From 2-12-FULL-60-19 sp041483675 (GTDB lineage: Bacteria > Desulfobacterota > Binatia > UBA9968): a stretch of 64,000 nt of DNA. Position 1 is the first letter of the stretch, and each line of letters starts with the position of its first letter. A model generated the notes under the pieces. It made no database searches. It was not told the origin of the DNA and saw nothing but the letters and a program-made list of their open reading frames with translations. The stretch is taken from NCBI GenBank assembly GCA_041483675.1, contig JBGPGE010000001.1, forward strand, positions 1 through 64,000. Reading direction: 5' to 3'. Positions 1 through 9,021 of the stretch are shown here, in pieces. The position numbers and the translations under genes are program-made.

Positions 1-1
1 C

Positions 2-1228
2 AACGATCTGAACGCGATCTCGCGGATCGGCCTGGGCGAGCACGGCTCGGTGACGCGGCTCGTCTTCTCCATCAAAGAGCTTCGCAGCCGCCAGTTGTTG
101 ATTCATTTGATGACCCAAGCAGGCCTTAAGGTCAACGTCGATCGGATCGGAAATATTTTCGGATGGCTGAATGGCGGCGACCCCAAAGCGCCCGCGGTGA
201 TCGCCGGATCGCATCTGGACAGCGTGCTCCACGGCGGCAAATTCGATGGCCCGGTCGGCGTCGTCGGCGCCCTGGAAGCTGTGCGAACTCTCAAGGAAAA
301 TAAAGTTGGGCTGCCCTGTCCAATAGAAGTCGCCTGCTTCGTCGGCGAAGAATCGTCCCGCTTCGGCTTCTCCACCTTGGGCAGCAGCCTGCTCGCGGGG
401 CAGGTGCGGATGGAAGATCTGGCCAACGCCGTTGACGCGCATGGCACGAAGCTCGAAGATGTGCTCGCGAGCATGGGTGTCTATCGGGACACGCTGGCGT
501 CGCTCAAGCGCGACCCCGACACCGTGAAGGCTTATCTGGAGCTGCACATCGAGCAGGGGCCGATTCTCGAAGCCAAGAAAAAGAAGATCGGCATCGTCAC
601 TGCCATCGCCGCGCCGACGCGGCTCAAAGTCATCTTCACCGGCCAGGCGGACCACTCCGGCACGACGCCGATGGAGATGCGAAAAGACGCCCTGGTGGCC
701 GCCGCGCAGTTGATCGGCTACATCGAACAAGTCTGCCGCAAATATTCGACAATGGAGCAGGGCCGGGTCGTCGGCACGGTCGGCGCGATGAAGATCGAGC
801 CGGGCGTTATCAACGCCATTCCGGGCAAAGTCGAACTGTCCGTGGATATTCGCAGCATCGCGGCCAAGGCCAAAGATCGCGTCGCCGGCATGGTCAAAAG
901 GCGCGCACGAGAGATCGCCAAGGGGCGGGGTATCGCCGTCAAGATCCTGCCGATCCGGGCCGAAGATCCGGTGCCGCTGGATGAAAGCCTCCTGCCGGTG
1001 ATCCGCGCGATCTGCGAGGAGAAAAACATTCCCTACGAGATCATGCCATCGGGCGCGGGCCACGACGCGATGCAGCTGGCCAAGATCGCGCGCGCCGGCA
1101 TGATTTTTATTCCGAGCAAAAAAGGCATCAGCCACAGCCCGCTGGAGTGGACCGCGCCGGAGGATATCTGTCTCGGCGCGCAGATTTTGCTCGAAACAAT
1201 AGTGAAAGTCGCCTATGAAACACCATAA
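2..1228 (+). CDS. M20-family Zn amidohydrolase (carbamoylase / allantoate amidohydrolase type), 5' end outside window
   Basis: Probable zinc-dependent amidase that cleaves an N-carbamoyl amino acid or ureide, releasing ammonia and CO2. The frame is open from base 2 (reading NDLNAISRIG...) through a GTG at 50, and residues before that GTG already look like the conserved N-terminus of this family, so the real start lies upstream and the gene is cut by the window edge. Visible family motifs are GSHLDSV followed by GGKFDG (about nt 206-245, metal ligands His and Asp), CFVGEESSRFG (about 335-365, paired Glu), LELHIEQGP (about 538-564) and GAGHDAM near the C-terminus. Substrate cannot be told from sequence. 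The 3' end overlaps pyrR by 14 bases, suggesting a shared transcript and a link to pyrimidine or ureide metabolism. Confidence 0.85.
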   Translation, partial: NDLNAISRIGLGEHGSVTRLVFSIKELRSRQLLIHLMTQAGLKVNVDRIGNIFGWLNGGDPKAPAVIAGSHLDSVLHGGKFDGPVGVVGALEAVRTLKENKVGLPCPIEVACFVGEESSRFGFSTLGSSLLAGQVRMEDLANAVDAHGTKLEDVLASMGVYRDTLASLKRDPDTVKAYLELHIEQGPILEAKKKKIGIVTAIAAPTRLKVIFTGQADHSGTTPMEMRKDALVAAAQLIGYIEQVCRKYSTMEQGRVVGTVGAMKIEPGVINAIPGKVELSVDIRSIAAKAKDRVAGMVKRRAREIAKGRGIAVKILPIRAEDPVPLDESLLPVIRAICEEKNIPYEIMPSGAGHDAMQLAKIARAGMIFIPSKKGISHSPLEWTAPEDICLGAQILLETIVKVAYETP

Positions 1229-1760
1229 AGAGAAGAGCGTGCGCGTCCTGAACGCGCAAGAGATCAAGAAGTGTCTGGAGCGCTTCTGCCGAGAGATGTC
1301 TAAGCGGCACGGAGACCCCACCCAGCTCGCATTCATCGGCATCCGAACCAGAGGCATCCACATCGCCCGGCGGCTCGCCGCGACGATGAAGAAGCTCGGT
1401 GGCAAAGAGGTCCCGCTGGGCGAGATGGACATCACGCTCTACCGCGACGACCTGAACACACTGCTGCCGGGCGGTAAGGTGGACAACACGCGGATTCCCT
1501 TCGACATCACGAACAAGACCATCATTCTCGTGGACGACGTTCTCAATACCGGCCGCACCGTGCGCGCCGCCGTCGATCATCTGATCGACCTGGGGCGGCC
1601 GAAGGCGATCCACCTGGCCGTGCTGATCGACCGCGGCGGGCGCGAGCTGCCGATCGCCGCCGAGTATGTGGGCAAGAAGGTGAACCTTCCGGCGGGAGGC
1701 GACGTCAAGGTCAGATTGAAAGAGGTGGACAAGGTGGACGAGGTGATCATCAGCAGATAG
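1215..1760 (+). CDS. pyrR: PyrR-type bifunctional pyr regulator / uracil phosphoribosyltransferase
   Basis: 181 residues, the usual PyrR length. Residues about 104-115 carry the type I phosphoribosyltransferase PRPP loop (VDDVLNTGRT), and the N-terminal half has the GIRTRG segment typical of PyrR. In the family the protein binds pyr mRNA leaders in response to UMP and has weak uracil phosphoribosyltransferase activity. Here it is not followed by pyrB/pyrC but overlaps the end of an amidohydrolase gene by 14 bases, so regulation of pyr mRNA cannot be inferred from context. The ATG at 1215 was chosen because MKHHKEKSVRVL leads straight into the family N-terminus. Confidence 0.88.
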   Translation: MKHHKEKSVRVLNAQEIKKCLERFCREMSKRHGDPTQLAFIGIRTRGIHIARRLAATMKKLGGKEVPLGEMDITLYRDDLNTLLPGGKVDNTRIPFDITNKTIILVDDVLNTGRTVRAAVDHLIDLGRPKAIHLAVLIDRGGRELPIAAEYVGKKVNLPAGGDVKVRLKEVDKVDEVIISR

Positions 1761-1821
1761 ATGATTCATCCCGCCAAGATGCCAGGATCGCAAAGAATGC
1801 TTGCCTGAGCGTGGTGAAGCA

Positions 1822-1846
1822 CGGCCCTACTGGAATTTCCGGGCCG
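1822..1846 (+). other. Small hairpin upstream of the PrpF-like gene
   Basis: CGGCCC at 1822-1827 pairs with GGGCCG at 1841-1846 around a 13-base loop, ending 21 bases before the next start codon. It could be a weak terminator for pyrR or a leader structure. There is no T-run after it. Confidence 0.3.
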
Positions 1847-1867
1847 GATTGATTATATTCGGGCTGC

Positions 1868-3004
1868 ATGAAAAAAATCCCCTGCGCAATCTATCGCGGT
1901 GGCACGAGCAAGCCGATCTTTTTCCTGGAGAAAGATCTGCCCCGCGAGGCGAAGCAACGCGATGAAGTCGTTCTCGCCGCCTTCGGCAGCCCGGACTTGA
2001 GACAGATCGACGGCCTGGGCGGCGCCGATCCGCTGACCAGCAAGGTCGCCTACATCGGCCCGCCGAGCGTGCCTGACGCCGACATCGACTACACCTTCGG
2101 CTACGTCGGCATCGCCAACCCCGTGATCGACTACACCGGCAACTGCGGCAACACCTCCGCCGCCGTCGGGCCTTATGCCCTGCTGAAGGGTCTTATCGAG
2201 CCGCATGAGCCGGTGACCAAAGTCCGCATCTACAACACCAACACCAAAAAAATCATCGTCGCGGAATTTTCGGTGCGCGACGGCGACTTCGTGAGCGAGG
2301 GGGATTTCCGCATCGACGGCGCTCCCGGCAGCGGCTCGAAAATCCTGCTTGACTTCCTCGACTCCGGCGGCGCGGTGACCGGGAAACTCCTGCCGACGGG
2401 AAAAGTCAGGGAGCAGGTCAAATTCCCCACCCTCGGCGCGCTGGAAGTCTCGATGGTGGACGCGGCCAACCCGTTCGTCTTCGTCAGAGCGACTGATCTC
2501 GGGCTCAAAGGCAACGAGACGCTCGAAGAGTTCGCCGGCAACGACGCGCTGCTCAAGAAATGCGAGGAGATCCGCTCCGTCGTCGCCGAGATCATGGGCA
2601 TCGCGAAAAAAGAAGACGCCACGCGGCTAAGCCCCGGCGTGCCCAAGATCGCCGTCGTCGCTCCGCCGATGAGCTACCAGACTCCCAAGGGGAAGGTGGA
2701 GGCTTCGGAGATCGACGTCATCGCCCGCATGACGGCTCTGCAGAAGCTCCACAAAGCCTACGCCGTCACCGGCGCGGTCTGTCTCGGCGCGGCGGCCAAG
2801 ATCGACGGCACGATCGTCAACGAGATTTACCGTAAGGTCCAGCCGGGCAACCCGCCCGCCGTGCGAATCGGCCACCCCTCCGGCACCATCCAGGTCGAGA
2901 TCGAAACCGAGAAGCGTAACGGCGGCCTTATCCTCTCCAAAGCCGCCCTCACCCGCACCGCGCGCCTGCTGATGGACGGCTACGTGTACGTGCCGGAGCG
3001 ATGA
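1868..3004 (+). CDS. PrpF-like aconitate isomerase / tautomerase family protein
   Basis: 378 residues with the PrpF fold (diaminopimelate-epimerase-like, two domains). The N-terminus IYRGGTSKPIFF, a Lys at about 59 in LTSKVAYIG, and GNCGNTSAA with Cys about 93 are family hallmarks. The family includes 2-methylaconitate cis-trans isomerase (propionate breakdown) and 4-oxalomesaconate tautomerase (gallate/protocatechuate breakdown). No methylcitrate or ring-cleavage genes lie nearby, so the substrate is open. It starts 107 bases after pyrR and is followed by a repeat-containing gap before a sensor kinase. Confidence 0.85.
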   Translation: MKKIPCAIYRGGTSKPIFFLEKDLPREAKQRDEVVLAAFGSPDLRQIDGLGGADPLTSKVAYIGPPSVPDADIDYTFGYVGIANPVIDYTGNCGNTSAAVGPYALLKGLIEPHEPVTKVRIYNTNTKKIIVAEFSVRDGDFVSEGDFRIDGAPGSGSKILLDFLDSGGAVTGKLLPTGKVREQVKFPTLGALEVSMVDAANPFVFVRATDLGLKGNETLEEFAGNDALLKKCEEIRSVVAEIMGIAKKEDATRLSPGVPKIAVVAPPMSYQTPKGKVEASEIDVIARMTALQKLHKAYAVTGAVCLGAAAKIDGTIVNEIYRKVQPGNPPAVRIGHPSGTIQVEIETEKRNGGLILSKAALTRTARLLMDGYVYVPER

Positions 3005-3030
3005 CCCGCGCGTCTTCGCGCGCCTCCCGC

Positions 3031-3053
3031 CTGTCCTGAGCCCAGTCGAAGGG
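3031..3053 (+). repeat. Dispersed repeat, CTGTCCTGAGC-CAGTCGAAGGG type
   Basis: Differs by one base from the copy inside the AsnB-like gene at 51177-51199. Related shorter forms are at about 21091-21108 and 34606-34683. It lies in the gap between the PrpF-like gene and the sensor kinase. Confidence 0.75.
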
Positions 3054-3146
3054 CACCTCGCATTCTGACTTGACTTCCCTACGCTCGGCGAACGATACTG
3101 AAACGCAGACCGGGCCGAACACCGGTTGCTCCGGCCTCCGTAATTT

Positions 3147-5885
3147 ATGGAAAAGCCGCTGCGTATTCTCCATCTCGAGGATAGTCCGGGCGATGCCGAG
3201 CTGGTCAAGGCGACGCTCGAAGCCGACGATATCCCCTGCCACGTCGTGCGGGCCGCGACGCGCGCGGAATTTCTGAGCGCGCTCGAACAAGGGAACTTCG
3301 ACCTGATCCTCGCGGACTATTCCCTGCCTCAGTTCGACGGCGGCGCCGCGCTGGCCATCGCGCGGGAGAAATATCCGAGCCTGCCCTTCATCCTCGTCTC
3401 CGGGAGCATCGGCGAGGAAACCGCGGTGGAATCGCTCAGACGAGGCGCGACCGATTATGTCATCAAAAACCGGCTGTCCCGCCTCCCCTCCCGAGTGCGC
3501 CGCGCGATGCGCGAAGCGGAGGAGCGGGCGAGGCGCGCCCGGTCGGAGGAAGCGCTCCTCGTCAGAGTCCAGGAGTTGGAGATCCTCCGCGAGGTCAGCC
3601 AGACGGTTTTAAACTCCCCCGACCTGAAGACGACCCTCGACAGCGTCCTGGACAAGACTCTCGCGCTCGGCGGCTTTGAGGTTGGAATCTTCCGCCTTGT
3701 CGATCCGGCCACCAAAATCCTGCCGGCGGTCTCGGTCCGGGGATTCAAGGACTCGGCTAACGTAAACCTCAAAAGCGCCGACCCGCAAAGCGCGGCAGTA
3801 AGCCACGCGGTGACCCAAGCGATGAGCCGCAAAGACGCCTACGTGATCGAAGATGTCCCCCGGCACCCGGGGCTCAGAGCGCTTAAGAAGGAAGCCATTC
3901 AGTCCGCGATCATCTTGCCGGTTTGGGCCGCAGAGAAGGTGCTGGGGGCGATACAGCTCGGCAGCCGGCAGCCCCGCAAGTTTCACCCCGACGAGATCCA
4001 TCTCCTGGAAACGCTGGCGAGTCAGATGGGACTTGCGGTGCAAAAGGCGCTTCTTCTCGAAGAGGCCGATCGCCGGCGCAAACACGCCGAGGCGGTGCGA
4101 GAGATCGGCCTCACGCTCACCTCCACGCACGACCCGCAGCAGGTATTGGAGCGCGTCGCCGAGGAGGCGCGCCGCCTGGTCAACGCGATGTTCGCCTACG
4201 TGGTCACGCCGGCTAAACCCTTCTACCGTTTCGCCGCCGTAGCCGGAGACGATCGGGGCTACAAAAACGTGCTGAAGCTGTCGGACGATCCGGCCTCTCC
4301 CTACGGCGGCGGGCCTCTTGGACGCGCCATTCGCGCTCTGCGACCGGCGATCTGCGAAGACGTGCAAAACGATCCGCTCTTCCGAGCCTGGAGCGACATC
4401 GCTTCCAAACACGGCATTCACTCTCTCGTGGCCGTGCCCATCGTGGTTCAAGAGAAGCCCTACGGGGCGCTCATCACTTATGCCCCCGTGACCCGGGCCT
4501 ATGACAACGAAACGATCAACCTCTTGAGTTCTCTCGCGGCGCAAGCCGGAGTCGCCCTGGAAAACGCCCACCTGTTCCAAGAGACTCAGCGGAGTCTGGA
4601 GCGATTCCGCGCGCTCCACGAAATCGAGATGGCGATCACGTCGACCCTGGACCGACGGGCGGTATTGAATATTCTGCTGGAGAAAATCGAGCTGTCCTTG
4701 CCCTATGCCGCCGCGACGGTCCGACTCTACAACAAGGAGAGCGGCCTGTTGGAGCCCGAGGCTTGCCGCAATCTCGACGAGAAGGAGTGGCGGGCCGGAG
4801 ATTGGCGGGGCGGGCGCGGCTCGGCCAATCTGGTGTTCGAAACCAAGGCCCCCATGACGGTTCTCAATATCTCAGCCGACACGCGCGTCCACGACCGCCC
4901 GTTTTTCAGCAAATATGAACTCGTCTCTTTCCTGGGAGTCCCGCTCATCTCCAAGGGTGAATGCCTCGGCGTGTTGTCGGTTTACACGAGAGCGGAACAC
5001 GAATTCGCTCCCGATGAAGTCGAGTATCTCACCGCGTTGGCCGGCCAGGCGGCCATCGCCATCGACAACGCCCAGCTTTACGAGCGAAGCAAGCGCCAGG
5101 CGATCGATCTCGCGAAATCCAACAGGGTCAAGGACGAATTCCTGAGCGTCATGTCTCACGAGCTGAGGACTCCGCTCAACGTCGTCATGGGATATGCCGG
5201 CATGATGCGCGACGGGATACTGGGACCGGTCAGCCCGGAGCAGGAAAGCGCTCTTGAGAAAGTGCTCAACCGGGCGAACGACCAGTTGACGATGGTCAAC
5301 AGCATTCTCTACGCAACGAGCATCGAGACACAAAAGATTCCCGTGCGGTACGAGCCGATCTCGCTCAAAGCTTTCTTCGACGAGCTGAGAGCGGGATACG
5401 GTCTGCCCGGCGACAAACCGCTCGCCTTCCGCTGGGATTATCCCGCCGACGCGCCGCCGATCCTGACCGATCCGGACAAACTCAAGCACATCCTGCAGAA
5501 CCTGATCAACAACGCCGTCAAGTTCACGGATGAGGGAAGCATTACGATCACCGCCCGGCTGGGAAGTAGGAATCAGGAATCAGGCATTGGGGCCGCTCCC
5601 CAACCCCCAATTCCCAATCCCAAATCCCTAACTCCCAATTCCCGGCGCTGGGTGGAGGTGGAGGTAAAAGACACCGGCGTCGGAATTCCCGCGGAGCAAC
5701 TCTCCCGGATCTTCGATAAATTCCATCAGGTCGACAGTTCCGAGACGCGGCTCTTCAGCGGCATCGGACTCGGGCTCTACCTGGTCAAACAATTCACCGA
5801 GCTTCTGAAGGGAACGGTCGAAGTGGAGAGCGAACTCGACAAGGGCACAACCTTCACCGTGACGATACCGATTCCCCTCTCTTGA
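3147..5885 (+). CDS. Hybrid sensor kinase: REC - three GAF - HisKA - HATPase
   Basis: 912-residue cytosolic signalling protein with no membrane segment. Order of domains: receiver at about 5-125 (acidic pair at 11-12, phospho-Asp about 57 in LILADYSLP), coiled linker, three GAF-like sensor domains at about 140-300, 315-470 and 485-645, dimerisation/phosphoacceptor domain with SHELRTP (His about 671), and an ATPase domain with NLINNAVKF, DTGVGIP and a GIGLGLYLVKQF G-box. The ligand of the GAF domains is unknown. Residues about 806-833, inside the ATPase domain just before the DTGVG strand, are coded by a degenerate 7-bp repeat, so this kinase carries a proline-, serine- and asparagine-rich loop that relatives would not have. 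It is a lone gene between metabolic genes and an ABC importer. Confidence 0.88.
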   Translation: MEKPLRILHLEDSPGDAELVKATLEADDIPCHVVRAATRAEFLSALEQGNFDLILADYSLPQFDGGAALAIAREKYPSLPFILVSGSIGEETAVESLRRGATDYVIKNRLSRLPSRVRRAMREAEERARRARSEEALLVRVQELEILREVSQTVLNSPDLKTTLDSVLDKTLALGGFEVGIFRLVDPATKILPAVSVRGFKDSANVNLKSADPQSAAVSHAVTQAMSRKDAYVIEDVPRHPGLRALKKEAIQSAIILPVWAAEKVLGAIQLGSRQPRKFHPDEIHLLETLASQMGLAVQKALLLEEADRRRKHAEAVREIGLTLTSTHDPQQVLERVAEEARRLVNAMFAYVVTPAKPFYRFAAVAGDDRGYKNVLKLSDDPASPYGGGPLGRAIRALRPAICEDVQNDPLFRAWSDIASKHGIHSLVAVPIVVQEKPYGALITYAPVTRAYDNETINLLSSLAAQAGVALENAHLFQETQRSLERFRALHEIEMAITSTLDRRAVLNILLEKIELSLPYAAATVRLYNKESGLLEPEACRNLDEKEWRAGDWRGGRGSANLVFETKAPMTVLNISADTRVHDRPFFSKYELVSFLGVPLISKGECLGVLSVYTRAEHEFAPDEVEYLTALAGQAAIAIDNAQLYERSKRQAIDLAKSNRVKDEFLSVMSHELRTPLNVVMGYAGMMRDGILGPVSPEQESALEKVLNRANDQLTMVNSILYATSIETQKIPVRYEPISLKAFFDELRAGYGLPGDKPLAFRWDYPADAPPILTDPDKLKHILQNLINNAVKFTDEGSITITARLGSRNQESGIGAAPQPPIPNPKSLTPNSRRWVEVEVKDTGVGIPAEQLSRIFDKFHQVDSSETRLFSGIGLGLYLVKQFTELLKGTVEVESELDKGTTFTVTIPIPLS
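5562..5643 (+). repeat. Degenerate heptanucleotide repeat inside kinase CDS
   Basis: 7-base units of the AATCAGG class, then an inverted run of CAATTCC, CAATCCC, AAATCCC and TAACTCC type units. The junction can form a TTGGGG/CCCCAA hairpin. It is translated in frame as residues about 806-833 of the sensor kinase. Confidence 0.8.
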
Positions 5886-5948
5886 CACCGATTTCCCCCA
5901 CCGATAGCCTACCGGTCAAGATTTTACCGCCATAAACGGGAGGGTTTT

Positions 5949-7259
5949 ATGAGACGATCCCTGTTCACGCTGCTTACGCTCCTCGTCCTGGCAACCGTCG
6001 CCGTTGCCAAGGAGGTCGTGATCGTGACCTCCTTTCCTAAAGAGCTTTTCGAAGGGTATAAAAAGGCCTTTGAGGCGAAAAATCCCGGCATCACCGTCGT
6101 CATCAACAGCAAGCAGACCAACGCCGGCGTAACCTATCTCCGCGAGACCCGGAGCAAGCCCGAAGCGGACATCTTCTGGGTGAGCGCCCCTGACGCCTTC
6201 CAGACGCTCAAGACCGACGGCCTGCTGGAAAAATATTCGCCGCCCAAAGAGATCATGGCGAAGATCCCGGCCAAGATCGGCACGTTCCCGATCCACGACG
6301 CCGATGGGACCTACTTCGGATTCGCGGTGAGCGGCTACGGCCTGATGTGGAACCGCAACTATCTCCAGGCCCACAAGCTGCCCGCGCCCAAGGAGTGGAC
6401 CGACCTGGCGAATTCAAAGTATTTCAATCACCTCGTCATCAGCGCACCGTCGCGCAGCGGCACGACTCACCTGACCGTCGAAGTGATTCTCCAGGCCTAC
6501 GGCTGGGAGAAAGGCTGGGCGCTCTTGCTCAACTCCGGCGGCAACATGGGAGCGATCACCGAGCGCAGCTTCGGCGTCCCGGAGGCGGTCGTCACCGGGC
6601 AGTATGGCATCGGCGTGGTGATCGACTTCTTCGGCCTCTCGGCTATCGCGAGCGGCCAGCCCGTCGACTTCGTTTATCCGTCGCTCACCTCGGTCGTTCC
6701 GGCGAGCGTGGGAATCGTCAAAGGCGGGCCGAACCCGGACAACGCTAAAGCGTTTGTGAACTATCTGTTGAGCGAAGCGGGACAGATGGTGCTGTTCTCT
6801 CCAGACATCGCCCGGCTGCCGGTGCTCCCCGACCTCTATGCCAAAGCGCCGAAAAATTATCCCAACCCGTTTACCACGAAGCTCGGCGGCGTCGATTTCA
6901 ACGACGCGCTCTCCTCCGCCCGGCGCGACGTGGTGATCTCGCTGTTCGATCATGTCATCACGTTCCGCCACGCGGAGCTAAAAGCGGCCTGGGAAAGCAT
7001 CTATAAGGCCGAGGAGGCGGTTGGCAAGGCCAAAGGGCGGGACCTGGCGCAGGCGCAGAGTCTCATCGCCGAGGCGAGAAAGGCGGCCTCCCAACCGCCG
7101 ATCGACGAAAAGAAGGCGAGCGACAAAGACGTGACGGGCGCGTTCAAGTCTAAGTCAGGGCTCAAGGCGCAACTGGAAATCGAGTGGGAGAACTTCGCCA
7201 GAGCGAACTATGCGAAAGCAAAAGAATTGGCGAACAAGGCGCTCGCCCTGGCGCGATAA
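5949..7259 (+). CDS. ABC importer periplasmic binding protein (iron(III)/aminoethylphosphonate-type family)
   Basis: 436 residues. An N-terminal signal peptide (MRRSLFTLLTLLVLATVAVAKE) leads into a type II binding-protein fold: VIVTSFPKELFEGYKKAF, ADIFWVSAPDAF, and a C-terminal PDNAKAFVNYLLSEAGQ segment, all typical of the FbpA/FutA/PhnS group. A GGGAGGG ribosome site precedes the ATG. Residues from about 340 on form an extra, charged, Ala/Lys/Glu-rich helical tail of roughly 95 residues not usual for the family (about 340 residues). The two downstream genes encode the matching permease and ATPase. Ligand is uncertain: ferric iron, phosphonate or another anion are all possible. Confidence 0.85.
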   Translation: MRRSLFTLLTLLVLATVAVAKEVVIVTSFPKELFEGYKKAFEAKNPGITVVINSKQTNAGVTYLRETRSKPEADIFWVSAPDAFQTLKTDGLLEKYSPPKEIMAKIPAKIGTFPIHDADGTYFGFAVSGYGLMWNRNYLQAHKLPAPKEWTDLANSKYFNHLVISAPSRSGTTHLTVEVILQAYGWEKGWALLLNSGGNMGAITERSFGVPEAVVTGQYGIGVVIDFFGLSAIASGQPVDFVYPSLTSVVPASVGIVKGGPNPDNAKAFVNYLLSEAGQMVLFSPDIARLPVLPDLYAKAPKNYPNPFTTKLGGVDFNDALSSARRDVVISLFDHVITFRHAELKAAWESIYKAEEAVGKAKGRDLAQAQSLIAEARKAASQPPIDEKKASDKDVTGAFKSKSGLKAQLEIEWENFARANYAKAKELANKALALAR

Positions 7260-7269
7260 CTCAAGGCTC

Positions 7270-7330
7270 AGAATTTTAGATTTTCGATTGCCGATTTCCG
7301 ATTAATCTAAAATCTAAAATCGAAAATCGG
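7270..7330 (+). repeat. Inverted heptanucleotide repeat between binding-protein and permease genes
   Basis: Units ATTTTAG, ATTTTCG, ATTGCCG, ATTTCCG followed by the inverted units AAAATCT, AAAATCG and AAAATCG. The two halves can fold into a long AT-rich stem. It fills nearly the whole gap between gene 1 and gene 2 of the importer operon and ends 7 bases before the permease start. Confidence 0.8.
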
Positions 7331-7336
7331 TGGCGC

Positions 7337-9016
7337 ATGAGGATGAGGCGGGGCGTAGACTGGCGGCAGGGCTCTCTCATGTGGGCGCTGCTCGCCCTGC
7401 TGGGAATTTTCATCCTCTACCCGGTGGGGCGCGTGCTGTGGGTCGCGCTGTCCGACGATCAAGGACGCCTCACGCTCCTCCACTTCGGCAACTTTTTCCG
7501 CCGCCCTTTGTTCCGCGAAGCTCTGTGGAACAGCCTGCTGAGCGGTGTTTTGGTTGTCTTGTTCGGCAGCCTGATCGCCGTGCCGCTCGCCTATATCGGC
7601 GCGCGCTACGAATTTCGCGGCAAGATCGCGCTGCAAACTCTCTCCACCCTACCGCTGGTGATCCCGCCGTTCGTCGGCGCCGTGGCGTTGCAGATGATCC
7701 TGGGGCGGAGCGGCATGGTCAATCTCCTGCTCATGCGCTGGTTCGACGCCAGCATCCCGTTCATGGAAGGCATGACCGGAGTCGTCCTGGTGCAGACGCT
7801 CCACTTTTTTCCCTTCATCATGCTCAACACCGCAGTCTCGCTCGCCAACATCGAGGCTTCCCTCGAAGAGGCGGCGGAGAATATGGGCTGCCACGGCTGG
7901 CGGCTGTTCCGCCGCGTCACGCTGCCGCTGATGCTTCCCGGCTACATCGCCGGCTCGCTCATCGCCTTTATCCGCGTGATCGACGATCTCGGCACGCCGC
8001 TCATGCTCAACTTCAAAAATCTGCTCGCGGCGCAGGCCTATCTGCGCATCACGACCATCGGTATCGACGACGTCGACGGCTACGTCATCTGCGTGGTGCT
8101 CGTCGTGCTCTCGCTCGCCTCGCTGTTCGGCGCGCGGAAATATCTCGCCGTCGCAGAATATGCGACCGTCCAGCGCGGCGCGCCCGTGTCACGACGCCTC
8201 AGCGGGAAAAAGCGCGCCTGGGTCCTGCTCTTCATCGGGCTGGCTTTGGGCGTGAGTCTCCTGCCCCACATCGGCATCGTGATCCTCTCCTTCGCCAAGA
8301 TCTGGAGCTTTTCGATTTTACCGACTGTTTACACCCTGGACAATTACGTGGAGATTCTCTTTCGCGTCCCGCACTTCGTGAAAAACACCCTGCTCTACAC
8401 CCTGATCGCCGCCGGATTGGACGTGCTGCTCGGCGCGGCGATCGCCTTCCTCCTGGTGCGCAGCCGGCTTAGGGGAAGAAATCTGCTGGACGCCATCGCC
8501 ACGCTGCCGCTGGCCATCCCCGGCGTCGTCCTCGCCGTGGGCTTTATCCGGGTCTTTCACGGCTGGGACTTTCCGGGAATCGGCCGGCCGCTCACGTCGA
8601 GCTGGATCATTTTGGTGATCGCTTACACGGTGCGCCGCCTTCCTTACACCGTGCGCGCGAGCTACGCCGCCTTGCAGCAGGTGCATGTGAGTCTCGAAGA
8701 GGCGGCGCAGAGCCTCGGCGCCAATCGCTTCAAGACCTACTGGAAGGTCACCGTGCCGCTGATCGCCGGCGGGCTGGTGGCGGGCGGTCTGATCGCTTTC
8801 GTCACCTCGTGCGTCGAGCTGGCCTCCACGATCATGCTGGTGCCGCGCATCGAGCTGGGGCCGATCTCCTATGGAATTTACATCTACATGCAAAGCCCGC
8901 TCGGGCGCAGCGCGGGCGCGGCGCTCGGCGTCGTCGCGATCGTGCTCGTCGGGGTCGGGACGTATCTCACCCACCGAGTCTTCGCCGGCCGCGCCGGAAC
9001 CGCGTTTAGGGTGTAG
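7337..9016 (+). CDS. ABC importer permease, two fused membrane domains (FbpB/ThiP type)
   Basis: 559 residues, about 12 membrane segments. Two binding-protein-dependent transport domains are fused: each has the EAA loop that docks the ATPase (SLEEAAENMG.....LPLMLPG near residue 175-200 and SLEEAAQSLG.....VPLIAGG near 455-480). This duplicated form is typical of iron(III), thiamine and phosphonate importers. The chosen start, MRMRRGVDWRQGSLMW, precedes the first membrane segment directly. The gene lies between the binding-protein gene and the ATPase gene (5-base gap to the latter). Confidence 0.9.
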   Translation: MRMRRGVDWRQGSLMWALLALLGIFILYPVGRVLWVALSDDQGRLTLLHFGNFFRRPLFREALWNSLLSGVLVVLFGSLIAVPLAYIGARYEFRGKIALQTLSTLPLVIPPFVGAVALQMILGRSGMVNLLLMRWFDASIPFMEGMTGVVLVQTLHFFPFIMLNTAVSLANIEASLEEAAENMGCHGWRLFRRVTLPLMLPGYIAGSLIAFIRVIDDLGTPLMLNFKNLLAAQAYLRITTIGIDDVDGYVICVVLVVLSLASLFGARKYLAVAEYATVQRGAPVSRRLSGKKRAWVLLFIGLALGVSLLPHIGIVILSFAKIWSFSILPTVYTLDNYVEILFRVPHFVKNTLLYTLIAAGLDVLLGAAIAFLLVRSRLRGRNLLDAIATLPLAIPGVVLAVGFIRVFHGWDFPGIGRPLTSSWIILVIAYTVRRLPYTVRASYAALQQVHVSLEEAAQSLGANRFKTYWKVTVPLIAGGLVAGGLIAFVTSCVELASTIMLVPRIELGPISYGIYIYMQSPLGRSAGAALGVVAIVLVGVGTYLTHRVFAGRAGTAFRV

Positions 9017-9021
9017 CCACC

